64,000 bases of DNA from Taxillus chinensis (GCA_023512835.1 CM042092.1:27849543-27913542), one strand, 5' to 3'. Positions 10,628-23,655 are shown, numbered from the stretch's first letter. Numbers and translations: made by a program. The notes: generated by a model from the sequence alone, not told the origin.

Positions 10628-13600
10628 TGTTGGAAATATAGGATTTGATGAAGCTGCCAACATATAGTCTAAGTCTAGAGACTCAAAGATCCGAAGGTCG
10701 TAGGATCGAAGAGTCGTAGTTCATAGAAGTAAAACTGTCACAGGACATATTGGCGAGAGGCTCGTAGACTCGTAGGGTCTGGAGACTCGAAGCATAATTG
10801 TGGCAGAACACACTGCGACTCGTAGATCCCAGGTTAAAGGTCGTAAAGTTGCAGTACGAAAAAGGGAGCGTTACTGTAAGCGACAATTCAATTCAGAGAC
10901 TCGTAGAGTCGAAGAATAAAAGAACAGTAACCAAACTTAAATAATTCGAAGACTCAAAGCCTGTAGAACTGTAGAGTTCCTAGAGCGCTCATGTCACTTA
11001 ACAGAACTTAAAGTACCACTAGACTCGTAAACTCAAGGGTCGTAGAGTCGCAGCCTTAAAACACTGTTAAGAAAACAAAACTCGCAGACTCGTAGGTCGA
11101 AGGTCGAAAAGTCGAAGCCAAAAAGACTAACCAACTTAAATGAATCTGTAACTCGAGAGTCGTAGAGTTGTAGACTCAAGGCTTGTAGAGTCATAGACTC
11201 AAGGGATACGAGTATATTAAAGAACTTGTTTGACATATCACAGACTCGAAGATCATAAAGGTAGAGAGTTACAGCTGAAGGGTCGTAGCCTTAAAGTTGA
11301 AAGTTCGTAGAAATGGAAACTCCGTATATACGCAACTGCGAAAGGCTAAGGAAGAAATATAAAGACTAAAACTCATAGAGTCGAAGAGTTTTAACGTCGA
11401 AGACTTGCAGAGTCAAAGAATCTCTTAGTCAAGTAAAATAAACTGAGAAACCCGAGGGTCGTAGATCCGCAGAGCTAGGGTCGAAGACTCACAGCTGTAA
11501 CAACGGGTAGATTAGGTGTACTTCAAAGAAGTCAATCTAAGAGCCATTAGGACAGTCACAGACACGTAGAGTCGTAGACTCACAGAGTCGCAGACTTTTA
11601 ATTAATAGCGTGACACAACTGACTTAATCTAACTCGTACTCTAGCCTCGAAGACCCGAAGATATTTGAGTCGCAAACTCGCAGATACCAACACTGTAAAG
11701 CCTGAAGTAAACTTCCGCAACCTCAACGGGCTCTAACTGAAACCTTCGAGTCGTCAAACCTACGAGGCACCCGACTTCAAGACATATGTAAAACCCAGAG
11801 CATACGCACTTAGCGATATCTTCAGTTAGGGTTTGTACAGTAAGCTTGCACCGTCTAGAGCAGCTGTAGTGCAATTAATGCCGCATTAATTGCGATCAAC
11901 CCTTTCCATAGATGAACGACCAAGATCAACTGCGCAAGTATGGGCATGCAACTGCGCAGCATGGGCAACAGATCCGCAAATCAGAGCAGATCAACCCATC
12001 CCCTGACATCCCGCACATCTAGTGGCAAGTAGTCAGTCTGTCGGATGGACAACTAGGTGCACAACAATCTAAACTTAAAATATATTGTTGTTCCCGCAAG
12101 ATTACGTTGTCATTGTTGTCAACATGTTGCAGGAAACGGAACGCGCAGGCTCGACGGTCTGGGTCGAAGATCCGCCGTACTTGGTTGGACAACTTCGTAG
12201 AGTGATCTTTTAGAGTGAGCTCGTAGAGGGAGTCTACCTATGTATGTCATAACTCGAAGGTCGTAGACCCGCAGGTCGTAGATTAGAAGACTCGAAGGTC
12301 CTAGATCAAAAGAGTCGAAGGTCGAAGACTCGTAGGACATAGACTGACAGACCATGAGGCTCGTAGCACCCTCAAAGGACCATAGGATCGAAGCCTCGTA
12401 GAGGTACAGGGTCGAAGCCTCGAAGGGACACAGGGTCGTAGGGTCGTAGACTCACGGTGCAGACAGATGCAAAGCCGCGTCTCACAGATTCGAAGCTAAG
12501 ACTCATAGAGTCGTAGCTCGTACGGTCGTGGACTAAAGCTCGCAAGGTCGTAGGACCTGTTGCACAAACCCGGAAGTAGCTACTAGCCAAGGCAAAATGC
12601 AGTTTTCCGACTCGAAGACTCGTAGAGCTTAAAAGCTCGTAGCATTGATTCTGACCTAGCTTCAAAGCCAGAGAGCAAAAGTATTGGAAGATGAATGCCC
12701 TTGGTTCGAAGACTCAGACTCGTAAAGAATCGAAGAGGAAGACTTGTAGACTCGTAGAAAGGCTACGAGGCAATATCTCCGAGGCTGTGGCTTATGAAAG
12801 GAACGGAGCGCGCTACGAAGGAGTGAAACGCGCGGACACTCATCGTTTCAGTAAGTCATTACCCGAGCAGTAGTTTTAAGTACACTGAGTACTACAACAC
12901 ACGTGGACGCCATCCGAGAGGGGTTTAACTTGTTTCTACGGTGAAGATCACAGGCTAAAACATGCTTAACCCTAGCTGGAGGGTTTCGGACTTCGGTCGG
13001 CCTATAAAAGGCAAGGAATGTGCCTGACGTCAAGGTGCGCCGAATAATATTCTTTGTGCAGTGAAGAAACGTATCTATAGAGATACAAGAGGCGACATAG
13101 AGTAGTTCATACAAAGAGAGAGAGAGGGAGATTGAAAGAAAGATAACAGTGAGTTCATCCATCTTTCTTCCTCATACATTTGGAGAACAGATCGTGAATC
13201 CGGAAAAGGAGTGATTGTAGGTCGAGCATAGCAAACGGTCATCAACGAAGGAGCAGATTGCACGGACAGATTTTTACAGTGAGTAACATCTAGAGCAATA
13301 CTGTTTTTGTATTTGCATTGAAAAGAAAACAGAGTTGATCCTATTTGTAAAAAGGGCTAGACCCTACTGTACTACAAGATATATAGGGGATTGGACTTGG
13401 TGTAGGTACACCCTCACCACCGTGGAGTAGATCACATTAATCAAACCACGTATATTGTGTGTCTCTGTCTTTCTTTCCCATACATGCTTGCTTGTGACTG
13501 ATCTTGCATGAGACACTAATACATTACCCAAACGAAGACTGCATCTGTGAAAGAACTCTCCTAAGTATCCTACTCATAAAACTTAAGAAAAGTTTTATAG

Positions 13601-14078
13601 TATACAGATTCACCCCCCTCTCTGTATACAAACCCTTATTTAAAGATAATTGTCCTTGGAACCTAGGAATATCATATATATATATCTCAGACAAAAAGAA
13701 AAGATGGATCAAGTGTTGTGCTGTGCGCCTCGTTGAACCAAGATCAAGATCAACCTTTACAATCCATCATATTCCCTTTCTCACCCAAGATTCAGCACAA
13801 TTATCTAGTCTACTCTCTATGTTGTTTCCCACAATCCAAACTATCATAGTGCATTCTTATGACATCTGAGATTTGTTTAATAAAGAGCATTTACTACATC
13901 TTAGATTTGTCTGATAGTTCATAACTCACATTATCACTCAAATTACTACTGTCATCTTGTCCATAAATACTTCTAGCATAGACATCCTTAGAAGTACCAC
14001 ATACCAGCCAACAGTCTAGCCTCCACACACGAAGAAAGTCTATTCACCCCCCCCTCTAGACTCACTTTGGGACCTACA
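10628..14078 (+). repeat. 5' LTR of Sirevirus copy 2
   Basis: It starts TGTTGGAAATATAGG and ends GGGACCTACA two bases before the primer site, about 3.45 kb. The first two thirds (about 10660-12760) are a dense degenerate array of CG-containing words such as GACTCGTAG, AGTCGTAG and GGTCGTAG in both orientations. A TATA box CCTATAAAAG lies at 13001-13010, and the transcribed part after it is free of the array. The left boundary rests on the TGTTGG start only, because the partner LTR is outside the window. Confidence 0.68.
13001..13010 (+). promoter_or_regulatory. LTR TATA box, copy 2
   Basis: CCTATAAAAG is a consensus plant TATA box, immediately downstream of the CG-word array and about 1.07 kb before the LTR end. 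The R region would start roughly 30 nt later. Confidence 0.65.
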
Positions 14079-14080
14079 AT

Positions 14081-14092
14081 TGGTATCAGAGC
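14081..14092 (+). other. Primer binding site of copy 2
   Basis: TGGTATCAGAGC, matching initiator tRNA-Met, two bases after the LTR end CCTACA (14078). Confidence 0.93.
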
Positions 14093-14120
14093 AGTTCTAT
14101 AACTCCGTAGAGATCCCTAA

Positions 14121-16660
14121 ATGGCCGATATGGATTCCAGCAGTGCAGCTCCAGCTCCCGAGCAAGCTCTAGTTCCTATTAAGGAACTTGAAGCCAGTCG
14201 TGCTCCAGAAGAAGGAGTTACTGGAGACCAGGAGCAAGAAGAACTGAGTACTAGCAACAACAAGAAAGAACAAGAAGACTTTTACGACGTCCTTCCTGGC
14301 TCATCCTCTCAAGTATCTATGTGCACACCCGCGCGCTTTTCAAAATGGAAGGCGAGAATGAGAGCACACCTAGACATGCTTGACACCTATCTCTGGGAAA
14401 CAATAAAGAATGGACCTTTTACCCCAAAGAGTATGTAGAGAGGTCGGTTTATGACGAAGGACCCAGACAGTTGGTCTAAGGTGGAGCAGAGGAAAGTAAA
14501 ACTAGGATTCAAGGCAAAAGCCATACTTTTCTCTGCACTTGATGATGATATGTTTACGGACGTGCAGGACCTAGAGACTGCAAAGGAGGCATGGGACAAG
14601 CTATGTCTCATCTATGAAGGAGATGAACAAATACAAGACAACAAGATCTCCATGCTCAAGCAGGAGTATGAAGCCTTCAGATGTGAACCAAAGGAGTCAC
14701 TAGACAGTATCTATAAATGGTTCACAGGTCTGATTCAACGAATGAAGACTTATAATGCTGAGATCTCTTAGAAGGACAAGAATGACAAGTTTCTGAGATC
14801 TCTACCCTTGAGACTGCTGATAAAGACATCAGCCATCCGTCAGCTGAAGGAATGGAAAACTTGTGCCTTGGAATCATTATACGGGGAGCTCAAGACGTTT
14901 AAAATGCAAAAGGAAGAACTTGAGGTATTTGAGAATCCTTCCAAGAAAAAGGAGAAGTCTGTTGCCTTTAAGGCCGCTGCTGAGGAACCATCTTCAAAAG
15001 AGGAAGAAGATGAAGCTAAAGAACTTGTTTCAGATAGTGCCTCAGATGAAGAAGTGGCATTTCTGGTCAAGAAACTGCTGAAGAGAAGGGGGAACTATAG
15101 GAGGAAAGCAAGACAGTCATCCTCATCTTTCTCTAAGGGAAAGGATAAGGAGAAGTTGCAATGTATCACTACAATCGGCCCGGCCACTTCGCTACCGACT
15201 GTTACAAGCTGAAGAGGGAGAAAAAGGAGGTAGCTGAGCAGAAGAAGAAGACCAAAGGCTCCTCAAGCAGAAAGGATGACAAGAGGAAGAAGGCTCTTGT
15301 CACCAACAAGTTTAATAGCGAAACTGAGGAGGAAGAAGAGTCTTCTGATGAGGAGAAGAAAGAAAAAGGTCTCATCTGTTTCATGATTGATCATTCACCT
15401 CCCCTCAAGGTAAGAACTTATGAACAGCTCTACATTGAATATGAAGATACCTATAGAGCTCTTAAATAAATAGACGAACAATTTCTTCCTGTGAAAGCTA
15501 ACAAAGAAAGATATTACTCTAAATTGGAAAGGTTTTCATGTGAATATAGAGACTCCATAGATGACTATGAGAGAACAGAGAGAAGATTAAGAGCTGAAGT
15601 GAGTGAGATGAGAAGCACACACGATGATCTTTTGGACAAAGCTGGACAATTGATAATGGCTAATAAAGACATCGATAGGCTTGAAAAGGAACTAGCTGAA
15701 GCCAAAGCTGAACTAGAGAAAGAGAGACAAATCAGTAAAAACTGGCAAGATTCTGCTAAAATTGCAGCCCACTTTAAGACCACTCCAGATGTTAAAGGTC
15801 TAGCCTTAGGTATAAGTTTCTCTAAAGACCAGATAGCCAAGGCCCAAACTTACCCTGTGCAGACCAAGTGTCTTGCTAGCTTTGTTCCTGTTGGCAGTGT
15901 GCTTCTTGATTGTGGAAAGGAGATACAAATGGCTATTACTTATCCACCCAAACTTGTAACAACCAAACTTAAAGATATGGGTACTACTGCATCTCTGGAC
16001 AGTGATGTAGCAGTTGAACAGTCAGAACTAAAAGCTAAACCTTTAGTCAACCTATCCTCTACATCCCAATGCAAGGGTAAGGGTGTAGTTTTGACGGAGA
16101 CAAACTCAAGCAGACTTACTGCTATGTTTGAGACTGGCTCATCCAGGAAGGCTGTTTCCTCCAAGCCTAAATTTGTCCCTAGTGGGAGAGTTAAAAACGG
16201 TCTAGGATATGTGAGAAAACCTAGGAAGCCTCTTAACACTCAAACCAAACCCTTGAGACAAAATGTCCAACCCATTCCTGTTAACTGCCCCATCTGCTGT
16301 GAAGTTAGACACCTTTCCTATCAGTGCAGATTCTACCCTGAGTATTTTAAGAATGAGATTGCCACAGAAATCAGAGTTAGCCTTAAGAAATTACACATCA
16401 CTGAAAATCTGCAACCTTATAACTCAGATAGGAAGAAGAAAGCAACCAGGCACACACAGGTTACATCAACAAAGAACCCAACTACTAAACCTGTGAAGAA
16501 TAATGTCAACCCTGTGCCTAGTAAAGCTGCCAAGAGTAACTATAAGGAAGGAGAATCGGAAAAGAGCCCAAAGAACAAAGTTGCTAACAAATTTAATGAG
16601 GAATCACGTAAGTTAGCATGGAAAGTCAAATCATCTCCCACTTATTGGAAACCAAAATAG
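14121..16660 (+). pseudogene. Sirevirus gag (copy 2), frameshifted
   Basis: The start ATG at 14121 (MADMDSSSAAPAPEQALVP) is 28 nt after the primer site. The copia gag domain is split over frames. FSKWKARMRAHLDML is in 14121-14438; FTDVQDLETAKEAWDKLCLI and ESLDSIYKWFTGLI are in 14451-14771; a further part is in 14808-15212. The first zinc knuckle is damaged (CYHYNRPGHFATDC at about 15158-15200; the second Cys is Tyr). A coiled-coil segment follows in 15491-16660. Near 16287 there is a second knuckle CPICCEVRHLSYQC. The polypeptide ends with a TAG at 16658-16660, shortly before the place where the protease should be. Confidence 0.88.
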
Positions 16661-16950
16661 TTAAATGCAGCTTTCACTTACCCAAAGCCCAAGCACGTTT
16701 GGGGCCCCAAGACTTAGTTGCCAGTTGTGCAGGAACAGGTACATGAAGCTGAAAGTAGTCACCGGAAACAAAAAAAATCAAAAGATCCTGTCTCCAATGA
16801 GGTAAAGCTAAATGGACATAGACAAGGCAATGTCTATAAATTGGTTTTTGGAAATGCACAATCTAATGAACCAATTTGCTTTCTGTCCAAAGCTTCTCCG
16901 GACATTAGTTGGCTATGGCACAAGAGATTTGGTCATTTGAACTTTAAGAC
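16661..16950 (+). pseudogene. Remnant of GAG-pre-integrase region of copy 2; protease deleted
   Basis: After a motif corresponding to KHVWGPK the sequence jumps to NGHRQGNVYKLVFGN and the start of the GAG-pre-integrase zinc domain (SWLWHKRFGHLNFKT, ending 16950). In copies 1 and 3 this interval holds about 130 residues including the protease site DSGCSxHMTGD. Here no DSG/DTG motif exists in any frame, so the aspartic protease has been deleted. The last five bases AAGAC (16946-16950) are the target duplication of copy 3. Confidence 0.82.
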
Positions 16951-18393
16951 TGTTGGATCAAGCCCAGAATTTGGATAATGCTGATAAAGCCCTATGTAAT
17001 TTGATTTGAGACCTTTGTTGTTTTATCTTAAGTCATTGCAAAAGATATGACCTTTATCCGGATCTACACTCGTGAGAGCAAAGCTAAGGACATGATATAT
17101 AATACTGATCCGGGTGAGAATGAGTGTCGTCAAACACTTGGTATATAACCGAGTCTTTACCTCATACGGAATAAGGATCATTCGTGCAGACTAAGAACCT
17201 AAAAGATACGGACTAAGAAATCCGCACCTAATACCTCAAAAGGACTAAGTCAAAAAGATGCGGAGTAAGAATCTTAGTCTACAAAGTCGCACGGAGTAAG
17301 AGAGTCGTCACGGAGTTAAAAAGTTAAGCCTTCCACTCAACCAGACTAAAGTAAAGAAGACACAAAGTAAGGAATCCGAGTCTTCCATACATACGGAGTA
17401 AGGAAGCACTTCTACGGAATAAGGACTTGAGTCTTTATTCGCTCGGAGTAAGAAGACTAGATACGGAGTAAGAAATCCAGACCACTCACTCATGCGGAGT
17501 AAGGATGTGTTGATACGGAGTAAGCCATCCGTTCCTTAACTCATGCGGAGTAAGGAAACTAGTTGCGGAGTAAGGAAGCGCTGATGCGGAGTAAGCACTC
17601 CGACCTTCTCTTTCATACGGAGTAAGGAAGCGCTTACACGGAATAAGGATTCCAATACCAAATTGATACAGAGTAAGCAATAAGTATTACAGAGTAAGGA
17701 TCCGAGCTTCGTTTAGCACGGAGTAAGGAACCTTACACCGGATTCAAGAAGACGCTACTTCAACTTATCTCTTCGTATTCAAAGTCACCATCTCGCTGCT
17801 TCCCGATGTAAGACAGACTTGTTGAAAACCTAAAGCATCTTACATGTGGATCATCCGGATATGTGGACACAACTTTAATTACACTTGGGAACTTACAAGG
17901 ACTCTTATATATTACAAACCTAAGATCTTCAAGACCACATCCGCAGCAATTGAGGCAGAGAAATTTCCGAGAGACAGTTAATGTGCACAATGTCCGGAAC
18001 AACAAGTTCCAAGGCTATCTCGTGTGGATGTCACTATAAATAGTAACACTTGTACACTTTAGAAGGTATGTGTACAAGTGCATAAGTGGATCAATAAATT
18101 GAGTAATAGTTTTGTGTATGTACCAAAGCTCATTTGAGATCATAAAGGCTAGCGTGTGCGTAGTTTTAAACAGAGTGCTAAAGAGTTGTTACGTAGGTCT
18201 AAAAGCTTCCAAGCTTTAGTCTGCTTCCATTTTGTTGTATTTATCATACTGATAATAAAACAAAATACTTCCACTATCTAGTTATCTTCTGTATTGATTC
18301 TATCTCTTAACCAGATAAGTGTTGTGCCAAAGAGTTGGTAAAGAGTTTCGATAAGAGCCTATTCACCCCTCTCTAGGCTCCAAGGGACCAACA
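16951..18393 (+). repeat. 5' LTR of Sirevirus copy 3
   Basis: TGTTGGATCAAGCCC...GGGACCAACA, 1443 bp. From 17170 to 17730 it contains about a dozen exact copies of CGGAGTAAG and several one-mismatch versions. The TATA box CTATAAATAG is at 18033-18042. Confidence 0.96.
18033..18042 (+). promoter_or_regulatory. LTR TATA box, copy 3 (5' LTR)
   Basis: CTATAAATAG, about 360 nt before the LTR end and downstream of the CGGAGTAAG array. The identical box is at 50007-50016 in the 3' LTR. Confidence 0.7.
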
Positions 18394-18395
18394 AG

Positions 18396-18407
18396 TGGTA
18401 TCAGAGC
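18396..18407 (+). other. Primer binding site of copy 3
   Basis: TGGTATCAGAGC, complementary to initiator tRNA-Met, two bases after the LTR end. Confidence 0.95.
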
Positions 18408-18454
18408 AAGTTCTATCTATTCAAAGTACAGATCCCACTCTTTCTCTCTCACCA

Positions 18455-20245
18455 ATGGCCGAAGAAAGCAGTATGCTATTCAACACTCGCCTTAACTCCG
18501 GAGGTGCACAAGAGCCCCTTCCCAATCGTAGCAGCAGTGAAAATGTCGATCCACCTCAACCTGCTGCTGCCGCTGCTTCACAACCACGGAGTTCTGGTTT
18601 TACTCTGACAAAGCCGCCAAAGTTCACACCTAAGTTTTTCTCCCAGTAGAAAGCTCGCATGAGAATGTTCATGGTTTGCCATGATCATCTCATGTGGCCG
18701 TGTCTTCATCAGGAGATACCCACTCCGATGACAATCGGAGAACATGGAATTAGAAGACCAAAGACTGATGTTGAACTCATCAATGATGAAAGAGCCTAGC
18801 AGTGTGCTAACGAAAAGGCTCTCGCATATGTTACATCATCTTTGGACTACGAACCTTTCACAGACGTCCAGGGATACACGACAGCGAAAGCTATCTGGGA
18901 TAAACTGATAATCCTCTATGAGGGAAGTCAGTCCCAAATGCAGAATGTTATCTGTACTCTCAGACAGAACTTTGAGAGTTTCAACCACAGACTTGGCGAA
19001 TCTCTCGAGAGCATCTATCGGAGATTCGGCAAGCTCATCCTTGAGCTAAAAACTGTCAATGAGCATTATTCTCAATCTCAAATCAATGACAAGTTTTTTC
19101 GCTCCTTGCCGGATCGCCACCACTCCAAGCAACTTCAGATGCAATCCTACAAAAACTGGCAGTATGTTCCCCTTGAAGAACTATATGGTGAGCTACGGAC
19201 TCACGAGGTCAGGTTTAAATACTCTGACCGAGACGAGAAAATAGCTCAGAAAGAAAAGGGGGTAGCTTTTAAAGCTACGGAATGTCTCAGGATACTGAGG
19301 AATGATGATACTTTAGAGTCCGAGAATTCTGACTCTGACGATGAAGAGGAAATAGCTCTTCTCATCAAATCCTTCGAGCGATTCTTGCAGAAAAGCAGAA
19401 AAGGATTCAGAAGAGGCTCCTCATCGTCATTCCGAAGGAAGGAGCGATCGGAGTCCAATTCACAGGAATGCTATAACTGCAGGAAAACCGGTCACTGGGC
19501 CAAGGACTGTAAATCCAAATCTAAAGTGGCGGAGAAAAGTGACAAGGTTACTCCTCGCCGCTCCACCTCAAACAACAGCAAGAACAAGAGGAAGGCATTC
19601 GTCACAAAGTACGTCAGTGGCTCGGAAGAAGAGGAGGAATCCTCGGATGATGAGCCAACTCCTAAGCCGAACGTATGCCTCATGGCAAATACTGAGGTAC
19701 CTTTGATCTCTGAGCTTATGAGTAAATTAGAATCTCTTATTATTGAACGTGATCATGAAAAGAATGAGAGACTAATAATTACTCAAATGTACAAAGATAT
19801 GGAAAGTCAGAACAAACGTCTTGAGATTACTGTTGCTAGACTAGAAAAAGACATAACTGACTTCAAGGGTAAAGAGGTTTGGTATCATGATTTTAGAGCT
19901 GAAAATCACTTGCTAAATACCAACCTGACAAGTCTAAAAGTGATTGTGAAACGTCTCGAAAATGAACTGGAACAGGAAAAGGAAATAAATCGTAAGTGGC
20001 TAAAATCCGGGGAAATAGCCTCTACTTTTAGAACTGATCCAGACAACATCCGAGTCAAACCTGGCCTAGGCTCCGAACCATCGACCTCCACAAACACTAT
20101 TGAGTGTTCTCCGGATTTCATTCAAAAAAACTAACCAACCTGTACCCTGTTAGTACGTCTAAACCGTTGGATGGTTTCATTTCAGGTGGCACCATAGTCT
20201 ATGATTGTGGAACTGAGGCTGTTACTGCAGTTCCCGAAGCAGTAG
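18455..20245 (+). pseudogene. Sirevirus gag (copy 3)
   Basis: The start ATG at 18455 (MAEESSMLFNTRLNSGG) matches copy 1. In-frame TAG codons lie at 18647-18649 and 18797-18799, where copy 1 has tryptophan. The main frame from 18842 holds the gag domain (AIWDKLIILYEG, ESIYRRFGKLILELK), the zinc knuckle CYNCRKTGHWAKDC (about 19470-19511), acidic serine repeats and a long coiled coil (about 19700-20010). A frameshift near 20130 leads to the frame 20104-20245 (LTNLYPVSTSKPLDGF). A solo LTR interrupts the coding region at 20245, and it resumes at 22643. Confidence 0.92.
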
Positions 20246-22637
20246 TGTCACGCCCCCGAATTCCAGGGAACCCGGAACCGGGTACATGACTTCCCCTTGC
20301 CCGCACCCGATAGGTCAAGGGGTTGGTGACTAGCACCAATGGAGACTACACTGCGGGTGCTGTCTCAAATATGCAACCCTGTACAGTCATACATCAAGGG
20401 TAATCCTGTACTTTCCCATATATCATCATGCATACAATGAGTCCAACAGTCATACATACATCACATCATACAGTATGCAAATACAACTGTCCATGGACCC
20501 ATGTCCGGGATATCACATAAAAAAATATAGAATATAACTGTACCATACATCAGAGTAGTGGGCGTCCTCCTGGAAGAAAGTCCTCCACTAGTCTCGAGTC
20601 ACACCTGAAAAGGGTAAACAACAAGTAGGGGTGAGCGACAAGCTCAGTAGGTGACCCCAACACTCCACATCATGCAAACATGCAAGTCCATACTACATGC
20701 TGTGTACTGGCACGTGTAGTGTGCACAAACATCAGGACTCAGCCTGCAAACAAACATCAGGACCCAGCCTGCAAACAAACATCAGGACCCAGCCTGCCCA
20801 CATAGGACAGCTTGTCCACGATCCTCCATGGGATCCTAGCTCAGGGCACTCAGCCCTAGCTCCACGAGCTCAACAGCTTAACTGAGGCCTTAGCCTGTCC
20901 ACAACGCAATATGTCCAACCACAGTCGCCACACGTGCCTGCCATCGGCGCATATGCCTGCCACGTCAACCACATAGCACCATCGGTGCATCACGGTGAGA
21001 ACCCAACAAGTCATGGAACCCAAGTCCCAAATCCACAAAGCAACATATCAACACCAATATGGTCTTAAGGTGTACAACACTCCCTTTAGAACTGTAGCCA
21101 GTCTTCACAAGTCGATCCTTAATCCTTGGTTTATGAAGGAAGTACCCATAGCAGCTATTTTCATGAAATTAAAAGTCCTGGCATTGGGTTCCCATATCAT
21201 AAATAAGATAATCTGATTTTTGGGGATTTTTCTGAGATGTCTAACCCCACTTTCCAAAAAGTCACCACTACGAACTTTTGGGTTTTTCCGAGATTTTACA
21301 CTAAATCCCAATTGTTACATTTTGAAAGAGTAGGAATTAATTTTTCAAGTATTTTTCTTTGAATCCAAATGGGGGGTATTTCGTTATTTACGTTGTAACT
21401 TAAGTATTACTTAAATGTGTAGATGGGTATAGGAGGCAATGTAAATAGGTCCAGTCCAGTGGTGTCCAGTGTCCAGTTACACTGCAGGAGCTGTGACTCG
21501 TAGCTCAGAACCTGCGACTTGTAGCTGCGGAACGGCGACTCGTAGCTGTGGAGTGCGGAACTGCAGCGCGCCTCGAAGACTCAAAACGAGGCTACGACCT
21601 TCGACCTATGAGGCAATGAACTTCGACCCTTCGGCTCCGAACTATGAACTACGAACTACGAGGCTACGAACTACAAACTATGTGGCTACGAACTATGACC
21701 CTTCGACCCAGAACTTCGGGTCTTCATCATTTCGACCCAGGAACACGCCCAGGGTACTGTTCATCATTGTTTTCACCTGTTCTTCATTTGAAACACGCCC
21801 AGAAACTCCCAGACGCTCACTAACACCCCTGTTTCGCAACAAACTACGATATCTACCTCAAAACGCGTCCAGAACACCTCTAAATCGCGCAGAAACAACA
21901 GAAACACATATAAAATTCCAGATTTCCAGAAATCTAAATCTAAACCCAGATTTCCATGGTTGACTTATCAACCCTCATGAAACACAATTAATCAACCCCA
22001 AAATCACAAAAACATATATCCACAATGATATAAAACAGTTCTTAACCACAGATCTTATGCTAAACCATTAGATCTAACCCAAAATTGGTTTTCCCCAAAT
22101 TCTAGGGTTCATGCTCAATTTCATAAATCATGATAAATTCGTGCAGATCCAAAACAAGAGAGAGATAAAAAGTTCAAGGACACCTACCTGAAGTGAATCT
22201 TTGAGCTCCATGAACCCAAATCGCCAAGGCCTCCAAGCTCTCTCAAGCTCTCTCTCTCAAACGTACAAACGTGATAACGTAAAGTGAAAGCTTTTTTTTT
22301 CTGCTATTTATATTTCTTCCAGTCATTGACCAATAATTGACCTAGTCAATAATTGACCTCCAAGGTCTCAAACTCCAAATTGAGTCAAATTACAATCAAA
22401 ACGCTCGAAATGACGAGCACAACACTAAACAGATATTATTACACCCAAATGACTGCCCAAATGCAAAGTCAACCAATAAACCCCAAAAAGTCAATAATCG
22501 GGTCAAATGGGGCCCCGACTCGGAATCAGGCCCAAGTACAGTCAAAATGCTCACATCGACGACTATACTACCGTCCAGATAATTACATTCCCATAGAATG
22601 GCTATCTCTCAAAACTACCCAAATACGAGTCTTTACA
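20246..22637 (-). mobile_element. Solo LTR of a Ty3/gypsy element inside gag of copy 3
   Basis: On the plus strand it runs TGTCACGCCCCCGAATTCC...ACGAGTCTTTACA, so in its own sense TGTAAAGACTCG...CGTGACA (minus). Target duplication AGTAG lies at 20241-20245 and 22638-22642, and the gag phase continues on both sides. At 2392 bp with no internal coding region or second LTR, it is a solo LTR left by recombination. The ends resemble the chromovirus LTRs at 29190, 52547 and 59823. It contains a degenerate array of CG words (GACTCGTAGC, CTACGAACTACGAGG) at 21480-21740. An apparent 164-codon frame there is a by-product of the array. Confidence 0.92.
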
Positions 22638-22642
22638 AGTAG

Positions 22643-23650
22643 CACCCGTACCTGACGATGAAGGGAAGGTTGGTGCAGTTAAAGCCGAAACGGTAGCACC
22701 CAGAAAGAAAAGGAAAGGCTAAGGCTGGCGCATCTAGGGCCAAGAGCGCATCACCCAATCACAAAGGATTAGGCTATAGGGAACAGAGTAGAAAATCTGT
22801 TAAACCTGAGAAACCTATATCCCCTATTATCACTTCGCATCATAGTGTCTGTTCCATCTGTAGAGAAATAGGTCATTATCACTATGAATGCTGGAGCTTA
22901 TCTTATAGTTGGCTTTGTAATCAAATTCATATTAATAAAGATCAGTTTATCAAAAAGGGTTCTTCGAGCAAATCAAAATCTAAATCTTACAGGAGTATCT
23001 CTCTCAAGAAAACCAAAGTAAAAGAAGCAGCTGAACCCAACAAAATAAAGTCAACCTGGAAAGCTAAAATTCCTAATAAAGTTAAATCCGGAACTGTTGA
23101 CACCACTGATGTTTCTTCTAACTGCCCGAAACAAGTTTGGGCACCAAAAATGTAAACTGTTGTTTTACAGGAGCATCTCTGGAACTCATTGTCGAACCAC
23201 TTGAAATCAAAGATCAATCAAAGCAAGTAGATTCTCGATAGTGGATGCTCCAGACATATGACGGGTGATCAGACTCTGCTTGTTGAAGTTAATGACAAAC
23301 GAGGTCCATCCGTATCATATGGCGACAACAGCAAAGGTAAGACTGTCGGGTATGGCACTTTAACCAAAGACTATGTATCAATTACTGAAGTTGCACTAGT
23401 TGAAGGTTTGAAGCATAATTTGCTAAGTGTAAGTAATTTATGTGACAAAGGATTTACTATTTCCTTTATGTTCAATACCTGCACAGTTAGGGAAAACTTA
23501 ACTGGAGATATTAAGTTATCCAGATCAAGAGATGGGGACATATACTCAGTGGTCTTAAGAAATAATTCTTCTAACCTTATATGCTTCCTCACTACAGCAT
23601 CAAATGAAGAAAGTTGGTTATGGCAGAAGCGGTGCACTCATTTAAATTTT
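22643..23650 (+). pseudogene. copia second zinc knuckle, protease and GAG-pre-integrase (copy 3)
   Basis: This continues gag-pol after the solo LTR. It has a basic segment, CCHC knuckle CSICREIGHYHYEC (about 22850-22895), and the protease site ILDSGCSRHMTGD (23231-23269), preceded by a TAG at 23228-23230 where copy 1 has Trp. The frame 23258-23662 runs to the GAG-pre-integrase motif LWQKRCTHLNFKT, where the first zinc-ligand His of copy 1 (LWHKR) is Gln. A small deletion then shifts the frame near 23655. Confidence 0.9.
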
Positions 23651-23655
23651 AAGAC

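Noticed and set aside
14081..14092. Possible tRNA gene fragment (TGGTATCAGAGC)
   Set aside because: Its place next to an LTR end and its repetition at every element start show it to be a primer binding site.
21469..21963. 164-codon plus-strand frame
   Set aside because: It lies antisense within a solo gypsy LTR and is largely repeat-derived.
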